A stretch of DNA of 64,000 nt from the NCBI GenBank assembly GCA_963816985.1, contig CAWFMF010000004.1, forward strand, positions 2,232,001 through 2,296,000, in the 5' to 3' direction. The notes under the pieces were generated by a model. The model was given only the letters and a program-made list of their open reading frames with translations, was not told where the DNA came from and did no database searches. Position numbers and translations under genes: made by a program. The stretch's first letter is position 1. Each line of letters starts with the position of its first letter. This document shows, piece after piece, positions 17,097 to 25,398 of this stretch. This stretch comes from JAIVJM01 sp963816985 (GTDB lineage Bacteria > Acidobacteriota > Blastocatellia > Pyrinomonadales > Pyrinomonadaceae).

Positions 17097-19031
17097 ATGA
17101 AACTCTTACAGGACATCAACGCGCCGGGGGATTTGCGACACCTGCGCCCGGAACAGTTGCAGGAAGTCGCCAACGACATCCGCCAGTACATCCTCGAAAC
17201 CATGTCGCGCATCGGCGGCCACACGGGCGCGAGCCTCGGCGCGGTCGAACTCTCGGTCGCGCTCCATTACGCGTTCGAAACGCCGCGCGACCGGCTCGTC
17301 TGGGACGTGGGCCATCAGGCTTACGGGCACAAAATTTTGACCGGAAGGCGCGACCTCCTGCCGACCATCAAGCAGTACGGCGGCCTCTCCGGCTTCCTCC
17401 GCCGCGACGAGTCGGAGTATGACACCTTCGGCGCGGGCCACGCCTCGACCTCTCTGTCGGCGGCTTTGGGGATGGCCATCGCGCGCGACAAGCGGGGCGA
17501 AGACCATCACGTCGTCGCCATCATCGGCGACTCGTCTTTGGCGGGCGGGATGGCGATGGAGGCGGTCAATCAGGCGGGCCACTTGAAGACTCGTTTGATC
17601 GTCCTCCTCAACGACAACGAGATGTCCATCGCCCCGGCGGTCGGCGCTCTGACCGGCTACCTCAACCGCATCCGCGAGGCGCAAGGCTACCACCGCTTCA
17701 AGGACGAGGTGGGCGACCTCCTGCACGACATCCCCTCTTTCGGCGAGCGACTTTACAACGCCGCTAAGACCGTCAAGGACGCCATCGCGGCGGCGGTGCT
17801 TCCGGGCGCGCTCGTGAACGAGCTGGGCTTCAAGTACATCGGCTATGTGGACGGCCACAACCCGCGTGCTTTGGTGCGCGCGCTCGAAGAGGCGAAGCAG
17901 GTCAAGGACGGCCCCGTCATCGTCCACGCGCTGACGCAGAAGGGCAAAGGCTTCCCCGCGCGCGAGAAGAATTACTACGCGTGGCACGCGACCGGGCCTT
18001 TCGAGTTGACGACGGGCGCGGCCATCAAGGCGTCGAAGCCTGCGCACCCGCAGTACACCGCCGTCTTCGGCGAGACGATGTGCGAGCTGATGGCGAAGGA
18101 CGAGAAGATTGTCGCGCTCACCGCCGCGATGCCGGACGGCACGGGCGTGGACAAGATTTTAGAGAAGTTCCCCGAACGCTCCTACGACGTCGGCATCGCC
18201 GAGCAGCACTGCGTGACCTTCGCCGCCGGGATGTCCTGCGAGGGCTTGAAGCCCGTCTGCGCCATCTACTCGACCTTCCTCCAACGCGCCTTCGACCAGA
18301 TAGTCCACGACGTGTGCCTGCAAAACTTGAACGTCAAGTTCTGCATGGACAGAGCGGGCATCGTCGGCGGCGACGGGCCGACGCACCACGGCCTCCTCGA
18401 CATCGCGTACCTGCGCGGCGTGCCGAACATGGTCTTGATGGCCCCGAAGGACGAGGGCGAGATGCGCGACATGATGCGCACGATGATCGAGCACGAAGGC
18501 CCGGCGGCGATGCGCTACCCGCGCGGCAACGGCGTCGGCGCGGACATCCGCCGCGAGCCTGAGCTGCTTGAAATCGGCAAGGCCGAAATCATGCGCGACG
18601 GCGGCGAGGTGGCGATTGTCGCTTACGGTTCGATGTCGCACCCGGCGTCGCAGGCCGCCGAGCATTTGTCGAAAGACGGCATCGAAGCGACGGTCGTCAA
18701 CGCCCGCTTCGTCAAGCCGCTCGACGCGGGACTTTTGCTCGCGCTCGCGCGCACCAAGCGGCTCATCGTCACGGTCGAGGAGGCGTATCTCGCGGGCGGC
18801 TTCGGCTCGGCGGTCGCCGAACTCCTCGAAGAGAACGGCCTGCTCGACACGGTGCGCCTCGTCCGCATGGGCGTCCCCGACCGCATCATCACGCACGGCG
18901 ACCCCAAACTCCTCCTCGCCAAGTACGGCCTCGACGCCGACGGCATTTACAATCGCGTCAAAGAGAGCTGGGAGGTTCTGGAAGAACGCCGCGCGGGCAC
19001 GCGCCGCATGGACGCGCAGTTGAAGGGCTAA
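17097..19031 (+). CDS. dxs: 1-deoxy-D-xylulose-5-phosphate synthase
   Basis: A 644-residue thiamine-diphosphate enzyme that condenses pyruvate and glyceraldehyde 3-phosphate, the first step of the MEP isoprenoid pathway. The TPP/metal motif is GDSSLAGG (residues 144-151) to LNDNEMS (171-177). The pyrimidine-domain glutamate lies in DVGIAEQHCVTFAAGM, and VDGHNPRALVRAL and the C-terminal transketolase domain (VVNARFVKPLD) are present. The start at MKLLQDINAPGDLR is the usual Dxs start; an ATG 39 bases upstream is less likely. It is monocistronic, and its 3' side faces a large palindrome. Confidence 0.97.
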   Translation: MKLLQDINAPGDLRHLRPEQLQEVANDIRQYILETMSRIGGHTGASLGAVELSVALHYAFETPRDRLVWDVGHQAYGHKILTGRRDLLPTIKQYGGLSGFLRRDESEYDTFGAGHASTSLSAALGMAIARDKRGEDHHVVAIIGDSSLAGGMAMEAVNQAGHLKTRLIVLLNDNEMSIAPAVGALTGYLNRIREAQGYHRFKDEVGDLLHDIPSFGERLYNAAKTVKDAIAAAVLPGALVNELGFKYIGYVDGHNPRALVRALEEAKQVKDGPVIVHALTQKGKGFPAREKNYYAWHATGPFELTTGAAIKASKPAHPQYTAVFGETMCELMAKDEKIVALTAAMPDGTGVDKILEKFPERSYDVGIAEQHCVTFAAGMSCEGLKPVCAIYSTFLQRAFDQIVHDVCLQNLNVKFCMDRAGIVGGDGPTHHGLLDIAYLRGVPNMVLMAPKDEGEMRDMMRTMIEHEGPAAMRYPRGNGVGADIRREPELLEIGKAEIMRDGGEVAIVAYGSMSHPASQAAEHLSKDGIEATVVNARFVKPLDAGLLLALARTKRLIVTVEEAYLAGGFGSAVAELLEENGLLDTVRLVRMGVPDRIITHGDPKLLLAKYGLDADGIYNRVKESWEVLEERRAGTRRMDAQLKG

Positions 19032-19052
19032 GGCTTCGACGCAAAGATTGCA

Positions 19053-19266
19053 GCCCCGTCAGGGGCGGAATAATTTAGCCCACGGCGCAAGCCGTGGGAA
19101 CAGGTAAGCAAGGAACATAGAGCCCCGTCAGGGGCGAAAGAAATTCGAGACACGCCTCGCGCGTGTTGCATTTCTTTCGCCCCTGACGGGGCTCCTTATC
19201 TTTTTCGTTACTCATGCCCACGGCTTGCGCCGTGGGCTAAATTATTCCGCCCCCTTACAGGGGCTC
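19053..19266. repeat. Large palindromic repeat (family C)
   Basis: About 214 bases between dxs and the convergent asnB side. Nested hairpins: AGCCCCGTCAGGGGC, an outer pair TTTAGCCCACGGCGCAAGC and its distant complement, and an inner pair AGCCCCGTCAGGGGCGAAAG with its complement ending GACGGGGCT. The whole region folds as one long interrupted stem. A bidirectional terminator is the likely role. Confidence 0.82.
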
Positions 19267-19271
19267 AGATG

Positions 19272-19415
19272 CTACGGCCTGCCTCCGCCCCTCCGGTCGA
19301 AGAGCCACTGAATCGCCAATACGATAACGACGACGGCGAAGAAGACCGCGGCGTGGAAGCTGATGAAGGCCCAGTCCAACGTGTTCACGAAGGCGATTGA
19401 GCGCCTCCCCGGCAT
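19272..19415 (-). CDS. Small single-span membrane protein (47 aa)
   Basis: ATG at 19415 to TAG at 19272 gives 47 residues: a basic start (MPGRRSIAFVN), a hydrophobic helix from about residue 18 to 35 (FISFHAAVFFAVVVIVL), then QWLFDRRGGGRP. It lies 39 bases downstream of asnB on the same strand, before the family C palindrome. No family is recognised and the ribosome site is not strong. The transmembrane pattern and clean end before the repeat argue for a real gene, but it could be chance. Confidence 0.45.
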   Translation of the reverse strand: MPGRRSIAFVNTLDWAFISFHAAVFFAVVVIVLAIQWLFDRRGGGRP

Positions 19416-19454
19416 CAGGATGAGAGAGCAGACCGCTTGTTCAACCCACCCACG

Positions 19455-21383
19455 TCACTTAATCCAACGTTCGTACCACAGACTGAGGTTGAGGAGCGCC
19501 CAGAGGTGGAAGCTCCAGTCGCGCGCGCCGCGCCGGTGCTCTTCGACGAGACGTGCGACGAAAGAGTAGTCGAGGAAGGCGCGGCGGCGCATCGGCGAAT
19601 TCAAGAGGTGCTCGTCGAGGAGCGACGTGTCGCCTCCCTTGAGCCATCCCTTAATCGGCGCGCCGAAGCCGCGCTTCGGGCGATAGAGCACGTCATGCGG
19701 GAGCACGTCTTCGAGCGCGCGCTTGAGGACGTGCTTGCCGCTCGTGCCCTCGACCTTGAGCGCGCGCGAGAGCGAGAGCGCGTACTCGACCAAGTGGTGA
19801 TCGAGGAAGGGGACGCGGGCCTCGACCGAGGTCGCCATCGTAATCTTGTCCACGCGCATGAGGAGCAGTTCGGGCAGTCGCAGTTTCAGCTCAAGATACG
19901 TCATCCGCGCGAGGAAGTCGGAGGCGGGCCGCGCGCGCGCGATCTGCTCCTGATACTCGCGCACCACGTCGTAGGACGAGAGGCCGATGAGCCGCGCGCG
20001 CAGCTCCCTTGAGAGGACGCGCGGCTTTAAGGTTTCGTCGAAGACGATGGCGCTGCCCCAGAAGAGCGACTCGTCCGCGCCGAGACGACGGACAAGCTCA
20101 ATCGCCATCCGCTGCTTGACGGTCTTCTCCATCAGGGGCCGCGCGACCGCCGAGGCGGCGCGGCGCGCGGCGAGGGGCACGCGCTCGGCGTGCCGCCAGA
20201 ACCTCTCCTGAATGCGGAGGTAGCGGACGTATTTGTCGTAGCCGCTGAAAATCTCGTCCGCACCCTCGCCGACCTGCACGACGATTGTGCCGGAATCCCT
20301 CGCCAGCTTCGAGACGTAGTAGAGCGGGACGCACACGGGGTCGGCGATGGGCTCGTCCTGATGGAAGACGAGTTCGGGGAGGAAGCGACGCATCTCCTCT
20401 TCGCCGATGAGGACTTCGTGATGGTCAGTGCCGTAGCGCCGCGCAATCTGGCGGGCCGCGTCGAGTTCGTTCAATTCTTCGTGGTCTTTGAAGGCGACGG
20501 TGTAAGTGCGCACGGGCCGCTGCATCTGCTCGGCCATGAGCGCGACGTTGGCGGAGGAGTCCACGCCGCCGGAGAGGAAGACGCCGAAGGGCACGTCCGC
20601 CATCATCCGCTTCTTGATGGAGGCGCGGAGCAGCCGGAGGATTTCGGCGCGGTGCTCCTCGTCCGTCGCCTTCGGCTCGGAAGCGGCGGGCAGCGCGTCC
20701 CAGTATTGCGTGACGCGCTCCTCGCCGTCGCGGCTGAGGACGAGCATGTGCCCGGCGGGGAGTTTTCGGATGTCGCGGAAGAGCGTCGTCGGCGCAGGCG
20801 TCGTGAGGAAGGAGAGGTAATGATAGAGCGCTTCTTCGTCCACCTCCGCCGTGACCGAAGGGTGCGCGAGGATAGCCTTAATCTCGGAAGCGAAGATGAA
20901 GCGCCCGCCCTTCCGGTAATAGTAGAGCGGCTTGACGCCGACGCGGTCGCGGACGAGGACGAGCTGCTCCGTCTGCCCGTCCCACAAGGCGATGCCGTAG
21001 TCGCCCTCGATGTCTCGGACGAAGTCGAGGCCGCGCTCTTCGTAGAGGTGGAGGATGGTCTCGGTGTCGGTGCGCGAGGCGTAGGCGTGGCCGCCGCGTT
21101 CCAGTTCTTCGCGCAGCTCCGAGTGGTTGTAAATCTCGCCGTTGAAGACCGTCCACACGTCGCGCGGCGCGCACCCGCGCATCGGGTTGTGGCCCGCCGC
21201 CGAGAGGTCAACGATGGAGAGGCGGCGGTGTCCGAGGCCGAGGCGACCGTCGTCGAACAGTTGCGCGCCCGCGTCGTCCGGCCCACGGTGCGCCATCGTG
21301 TCGCGCATCCGCTCGACGAGCTGAAGCCCGACGCCGCCCGACGCCGCCGCACCGTACTCCCAGACTCCGCAGATGCCGCACAT
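19455..21383 (-). CDS. asnB: Asparagine synthetase (glutamine-hydrolysing)
   Basis: A 642-residue two-domain enzyme. The N-terminal glutaminase starts MCGICGVW, with Cys2 as nucleophile after Met removal, and contains HRRLSIVDLS and TVFNGEIYNH. The C-terminal synthetase has the ATP pyrophosphatase loop FLSGGVDSS near residues 270-278. It amidates aspartate, or in polysaccharide loci often a sugar carboxylate or peptide. Here it follows heparinase-like, wecB and sugar-dehydrogenase genes on the same strand, so a cell-surface amidation role is plausible. A family B repeat separates it from the upstream heparinase-like gene. Confidence 0.94.
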   Translation of the reverse strand: MCGICGVWEYGAAASGGVGLQLVERMRDTMAHRGPDDAGAQLFDDGRLGLGHRRLSIVDLSAAGHNPMRGCAPRDVWTVFNGEIYNHSELREELERGGHAYASRTDTETILHLYEERGLDFVRDIEGDYGIALWDGQTEQLVLVRDRVGVKPLYYYRKGGRFIFASEIKAILAHPSVTAEVDEEALYHYLSFLTTPAPTTLFRDIRKLPAGHMLVLSRDGEERVTQYWDALPAASEPKATDEEHRAEILRLLRASIKKRMMADVPFGVFLSGGVDSSANVALMAEQMQRPVRTYTVAFKDHEELNELDAARQIARRYGTDHHEVLIGEEEMRRFLPELVFHQDEPIADPVCVPLYYVSKLARDSGTIVVQVGEGADEIFSGYDKYVRYLRIQERFWRHAERVPLAARRAASAVARPLMEKTVKQRMAIELVRRLGADESLFWGSAIVFDETLKPRVLSRELRARLIGLSSYDVVREYQEQIARARPASDFLARMTYLELKLRLPELLLMRVDKITMATSVEARVPFLDHHLVEYALSLSRALKVEGTSGKHVLKRALEDVLPHDVLYRPKRGFGAPIKGWLKGGDTSLLDEHLLNSPMRRRAFLDYSFVARLVEEHRRGARDWSFHLWALLNLSLWYERWIK

Positions 21384-21437
21384 AAGAAGAGAAGTTAGAT
21401 GTCAGATGATGGAACGTTGAGCGGGAACGTTCTGCGC

Positions 21438-21651
21438 CGTCCCCGTAGGGGACGAAGGTCATAGCCGGGGGCAAGTGAGCGACAGCGAACGCCGCCCCCG
21501 GAATGAGCAAGAGAATCATCCCGACCCTGAAGGGGTCGAAGTTGCGGTGCGACCCCTTCAGGGTCGGATTCTTTCAACTACCATGACCGGGGGCGGCGCA
21601 GACGTTCGTCTGCTTGCCCCCGGCTATTATCTTTCGCCCTTTCAGGGCTCC
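21438..21651. repeat. Composite palindromic repeat, family B copy 3
   Basis: It begins with a CGTCCCCGTAGGGGACG hairpin, then the same CCGGGGGC / central CGACCCTGAAGGGGTCG / GCCCCCGG plan as the other copies, and ends in GCCCTTTCAGGGCTCC. Unlike the others it lies between two tandem genes. Its last bases include the stop codon of the heparinase-like gene. Confidence 0.83.
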
Positions 21652-23801
21652 GGCAACATCTCGCACAGGCGTTCGGCGAGCTTCAAACGCTCTTCTTCCG
21701 ACTCGTCCGCGCCGACGGGGACGAGCGCCCAACGGGCGACGATGGGCGCGTCGGCGCGCACAGTCCAGCAAGCGGCTTGAGAGTCCTGCTTCGAGCCGTA
21801 GCCGCGCGAGCTATGGCGAGGTTCGAGCGTTGCCGCGCCCGCCGCGCCTTCAAGCCGGATGATAAGGAGCCGCGCGGCGGTGATTCTATCGCAGACTTCG
21901 ACGGCGGCGTCAGATTTTAGGCGCGCGCTCACACCGGGCGCGAGGTGGAAGACGAAGCGGAAGGTGTGAGACCCCGCGCCCGTAAGTGCGTCTTCGACGA
22001 GCCAGAGGCGTCGGCGTTTGTCGAAGAGGACGGAGCGGCGGTGCGTGACGGGGCCGGACTTGAGGCGTGTGTAACCCGTGTGCTCGGCGACGACGAGGTC
22101 GCGGGCGTCGTCGCTCTCCCAGCGGAGGACTCGCGGGCGCGCCTCGTCGCCGATGCGGAAGGGCAGACGCGCGTCGGTCGTGTTCTGCTCCTCGCCGTCA
22201 ACTTCGACGGTCGAATGATACGCGGTCGAGCGGAAGAGGTGACGCTCAAAGAGGTCGGAAGTGTAGACGTATGTGCCGGGGTCGCGGATGAAGCAAGCGC
22301 CGTGGGCGGAGAGTTCGAGCGAGAGCGCGTCGTTGTGGCCGTGCGAGCCGCGCCCCCAGAGCCCCGCGCCGCTCGCGTTGAAGAGCATGAAGGAGTCGCC
22401 CTCTCGCATCAAGTAGGTTCCGGCGTCCTTGAAGGCACGCGAGCCCGGCCCTCGCTCGTCGGCGGCGAGCGATTCGTAGCGAAGCACGCCGTCAGCGCCC
22501 TCCGTCCAGAAGACCTCGAAGGGAGTCTCGCCGAAGGTTTTGAAGCGCGGCTCGTTGAAGAAGCTCGCGCCGACGGAGAGGAGGTACGAGTGTTCGTCGG
22601 CGTCGCGTTTTTTGAAGGGGAGGAATTGGCCGCCGTCGGTGTCGCCGACGAGGGGCGCGCGCCCGTCGGGCCGTTGGTAGGCGCGGACGTATTCGAGCAT
22701 CGAGCGCAGACGTTGCAGGTGTCGCTCGTCAATCTCGATTTCGTTTTCGCGCGCGAGGATGAAGGAGTAGAGGAAGAGTTCGGTGACGAAGCGGTGGTAG
22801 CCGGTCGAAGCCTCGCAGTCCGCGCCGTCGGGGAGAATCTGCTTGTCCAACTCGCGCAGCAGCTCTCTCAGTCCGAACTCGCGCCACGCGCGCGCCGCCG
22901 CGAGTTCGGGCAGGCAGACGCCGAGCCAGAAGAGTCCCGCCACGTCGGAGAGGTAGTGGTTGCTCGTCGCGATGTAGGAGTATTCGAGGTTGCGGCGGAC
23001 GTGCGCGCCGTGCTCTTCGAAGGTCGAGAGCAGCACGGAGAGGCGCGGAGCGTCGAGTCGCGTCGAGCGGCGGACAAGATGGAACGCCGCGAGGAGGTTG
23101 ACGGCGCGCAGGGAGACTTCCATCGCGCAGGCCCAGTTCGGGCCGAAGCCGACGGGGTTCTTCGCGCGCCAGTCGGCGACCTGCCGGAGCAGCTCTTCGG
23201 CAAAACGCTCGTCGCCCGTCGCGCGGTAAGCGAGTCCGAGCGTGAGGAGATGGCCGAGACGGTTCAACTCCCACACGATGCGCACGTCGCCGCCGTCGTC
23301 GCCGACGAGCCGAAGGTCGGCGTGGTACTCAAGCGGCCAGCTCGCGCCCGACACGGGGTCGCGCGTCCAGCCGGGCGACTCTCCGAACTCAAGCGCGCCG
23401 TAGCCGAGCAGAGGCCAGCGACGCGCGCTCAAAATCTCTTCGGCCTCCGCGACGAGCGCCTCAGTCTCCGCCGTGAACTTTTCTCGCGGGACGTGTCTGA
23501 AAGTCTCCGCGTCTTCGGCGGCGTCGAAGCCGTGGAGAAACTTCGGGCGCTCGCGCGTGCGAAAGTGCGCGAGCAACTCGGACGCTCCGAGCCGCGCGAA
23601 CTCCGGCGCGAGCCTCAACGCTCCACCGTCTTTCGCGCGGGTGAGCATCCGTCGCTCGCCCCCGTGCGCGAGCGCGACCCGCGCACGCCTCGCCGCTTCG
23701 AGCGCCGCCGCGCGCAACGTCACGCGACCGCGAAAGGCTCGGCGGACGGTGGAGACGAGTGACAGAGGGACGTTGATGAAGGAAGAGCTTTTATTCTTCA
23801 T
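21642..23801 (-). CDS. Heparinase II/III family polysaccharide lyase
   Basis: A 719-residue protein with the heparinase II/III layout: a helical (alpha/alpha) toroid domain (about residues 60-400, with GFGPNWACAMEVSLRAVNLL and SNHYLSDVAGLFWLGV) followed by a beta-sandwich domain with SHGHNDALSLELSAHG, DPGTYVYTSD and RSTAYHSTVEVDGEEQN. Such lyases cleave uronic-acid polysaccharides by beta-elimination. In an export or synthesis locus they usually trim the product. No classical signal peptide is seen at this start. It begins 11 bases after wecB; GGATGAAG repeats in that gap supply the wecB stop and the ribosome site. Confidence 0.88.
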   Translation of the reverse strand: MKNKSSSFINVPLSLVSTVRRAFRGRVTLRAAALEAARRARVALAHGGERRMLTRAKDGGALRLAPEFARLGASELLAHFRTRERPKFLHGFDAAEDAETFRHVPREKFTAETEALVAEAEEILSARRWPLLGYGALEFGESPGWTRDPVSGASWPLEYHADLRLVGDDGGDVRIVWELNRLGHLLTLGLAYRATGDERFAEELLRQVADWRAKNPVGFGPNWACAMEVSLRAVNLLAAFHLVRRSTRLDAPRLSVLLSTFEEHGAHVRRNLEYSYIATSNHYLSDVAGLFWLGVCLPELAAARAWREFGLRELLRELDKQILPDGADCEASTGYHRFVTELFLYSFILARENEIEIDERHLQRLRSMLEYVRAYQRPDGRAPLVGDTDGGQFLPFKKRDADEHSYLLSVGASFFNEPRFKTFGETPFEVFWTEGADGVLRYESLAADERGPGSRAFKDAGTYLMREGDSFMLFNASGAGLWGRGSHGHNDALSLELSAHGACFIRDPGTYVYTSDLFERHLFRSTAYHSTVEVDGEEQNTTDARLPFRIGDEARPRVLRWESDDARDLVVAEHTGYTRLKSGPVTHRRSVLFDKRRRLWLVEDALTGAGSHTFRFVFHLAPGVSARLKSDAAVEVCDRITAARLLIIRLEGAAGAATLEPRHSSRGYGSKQDSQAACWTVRADAPIVARWALVPVGADESEEERLKLAERLCEMLPEP

Positions 23802-23811
23802 CCTTCATCCC

Positions 23812-24921
23812 TCATCCTTCATCCTTCTCTTTGATGGCGTCGAGGATGCGTTCGGCGGTGTGCCCGTCCCAGAGCGGCGGGACGCGCGGCGGCTCGCCCG
23901 TGCGCTTCGCGTCGAGCGCGCGGGCGGCGGCGGCGACAATCTTTTCAACGTCCGTGCCGACGACCTCGTTCGTGCCCATCTCGACCGTGACGGGCCGCTC
24001 GGTGTTCTCGCGCAGCGTCAGGCAGGGGACGCCGAGCGCGGTCGTCTCCTCCTGTATGCCGCCGGAGTCGGTGAGCACGAGCGCCGCGCCGCTGTAGAGC
24101 CGGAGGAAGTCGAGATAGCCGAGCGGCTCGACGAGACGGATTGAAGGAGAGCGGGCGAGCCTTTCGTCGAAGCCGAACTCCGAGAGGTTCTTGAGCGTGC
24201 GCGGGTGCGCGGGGAAGACGACGGGCAGTCGCTCCGAGATGCGTTCGAGCGCGGAGAGGATGCGCCCCAACACGCCGGCGTCGTCCACGTTCGAAGGGCG
24301 GTGGAGAGTGACGACGGCGTAGTCCCGGCCCGCGACGCCGAGGTCTTCGCGCGCGGTCGAGCTTTCGGCCCGCCCCAACTGCTTGAAGAGCGAGTCAATC
24401 ATCACGTTGCCGACGAGGCGGATGCGCTCCCTGGGGATGCCTTCGGCGAGGAGGTTGCGGTCGGCGTCCGCCGAGGGCGTCAGCAGGAGGTCGGAGATTT
24501 GGTCGGTGAGGACGCGGTTAATCTCTTCGGGCATGGTGCGGTCGCGGCTGCGCAAGCCCGCCTCGACGTGCGCGACTTTCACGCCGAGCTTGGCGCAGAC
24601 GAGCGCGCAGGCGAGCGTCGAGTTCACGTCGCCGACGACCAAAACCCAGTCGGGTTTTTCGGCGAGGACGACCGGCTCGAACGCCTCCAACACGGCGGCG
24701 GTCTGCCGCGCGTGGCTCCCGGAGCCGACGCCGAGGTGCACGTCCGGCTCAGGCATTCCGAGGTCGCGGAAGAAGTCGCCCGACATCCGCGCGTCGTAAT
24801 GCTGCCCCGTATGGACGACGAGCGGCGCGAACTCCCGCCCGCGCCGCCCCATCGCTTCCACCACCGGCGCGACCTTCATGAAGTTCGGGCGCGCCCCGAC
24901 GACGTTGATGACTTTGAGCAC
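23812..24921 (-). CDS. wecB: UDP-N-acetylglucosamine 2-epimerase (non-hydrolysing)
   Basis: A 369-residue enzyme interconverting UDP-GlcNAc and UDP-ManNAc, giving the precursor for ManNAc-containing surface polymers. Typical motifs are VVGARPNFMKVAPV, HTGQHYD, VVGDVNSTLACAL, HVEAGLRSRD, DQISDLLLTPS, TLHRPSNVD and LTDSGGIQEE. The start is a GTG that shares one base with the stop codon of the upstream toxin gene (TAGTG), so translation is probably coupled. It lies in one operon with a WbpA-type dehydrogenase. Confidence 0.95.
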   Translation of the reverse strand: MLKVINVVGARPNFMKVAPVVEAMGRRGREFAPLVVHTGQHYDARMSGDFFRDLGMPEPDVHLGVGSGSHARQTAAVLEAFEPVVLAEKPDWVLVVGDVNSTLACALVCAKLGVKVAHVEAGLRSRDRTMPEEINRVLTDQISDLLLTPSADADRNLLAEGIPRERIRLVGNVMIDSLFKQLGRAESSTAREDLGVAGRDYAVVTLHRPSNVDDAGVLGRILSALERISERLPVVFPAHPRTLKNLSEFGFDERLARSPSIRLVEPLGYLDFLRLYSGAALVLTDSGGIQEETTALGVPCLTLRENTERPVTVEMGTNEVVGTDVEKIVAAAARALDAKRTGEPPRVPPLWDGHTAERILDAIKEKDEG

Positions 24922-25187
24922 TATTCGTAAGCTCTACTGCGATGCCGCACGGCGACGATTTCTATCACCCGGCCCGCATCGTCAACTAAGTAAATTACGC
25001 GGTAATCTCCGACGCGGACACGCCAGCGGTTCTGTGAGCCGACGAGCTTACGACAGCCCGGCGGGCGAGGCTCGTCGGCGAGTAACCGAATCGCCCGGAT
25101 GATGCGGGTGCGAACGACGGCGTCCAGCGACCTGACTTCCTTCTGCGCCGAGCGGTTGATAACAACCGTGTACGCAGGATTACTCAT
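24921..25187 (-). CDS. RelE/ParE-family toxin
   Basis: An 88-residue protein of the RelE fold: AYTVVINRSAQKEVRSLD, IIRAIRLLADEPRPPGCRKL, then RWRVRVGDYRVIYLVDD and a C-terminal VAVRHRSRAYE. RelE-type toxins cleave mRNA on the ribosome. The basic residues in the RVRVGDYR and RHRSRAY segments are those usually needed. Its start overlaps the antitoxin end by eight bases, and its stop overlaps the wecB start by one base, so the toxin is translated inside the polysaccharide operon. Confidence 0.92.
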   Translation of the reverse strand: MSNPAYTVVINRSAQKEVRSLDAVVRTRIIRAIRLLADEPRPPGCRKLVGSQNRWRVRVGDYRVIYLVDDAGRVIEIVAVRHRSRAYE

Positions 25188-25377
25188 TCAATAGTCCTTC
25201 GGCGCGCAACTCGTCTTCAAACTCATCGAAAGGCATCGAAGGCTCGTTCGCGCGTGAGTCCGCGAGCATGTTGTCGTAGATGTCTTCCCAGAGTTCGCCC
25301 CACTCGTCGAGGTCTAAGAGGACGGCCACCTTACGCCCGTCGGTATCGGTCACGAATTGAACGCCTTTGACTGGCAT
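25180..25377 (-). CDS. Antitoxin partner of the RelE-type toxin
   Basis: A 65-residue acidic protein immediately upstream of the toxin: VQFVTDTDGRKVAVLLDLDEW forms a short beta-hairpin and helix, followed by an acidic C-terminal tail (FDEFEDELRAEGLLNE) suited to wrap the toxin. It resembles Phd/YefM-like antitoxins in layout but is shorter than full Phd and has no obvious DNA-binding arm. The gap to the upstream dehydrogenase gene is only 21 bases, so the pair may lack its own promoter. Confidence 0.85.
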   Translation of the reverse strand: MPVKGVQFVTDTDGRKVAVLLDLDEWGELWEDIYDNMLADSRANEPSMPFDEFEDELRAEGLLNE

Positions 25378-25398
25378 CGGTTAAAACCTCCGGCATTC

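Noticed and set aside
19363..20012. Plus-strand frames overlapping the asnB 3' end
   Set aside because: Antisense shadows of a well-defined asnB gene.
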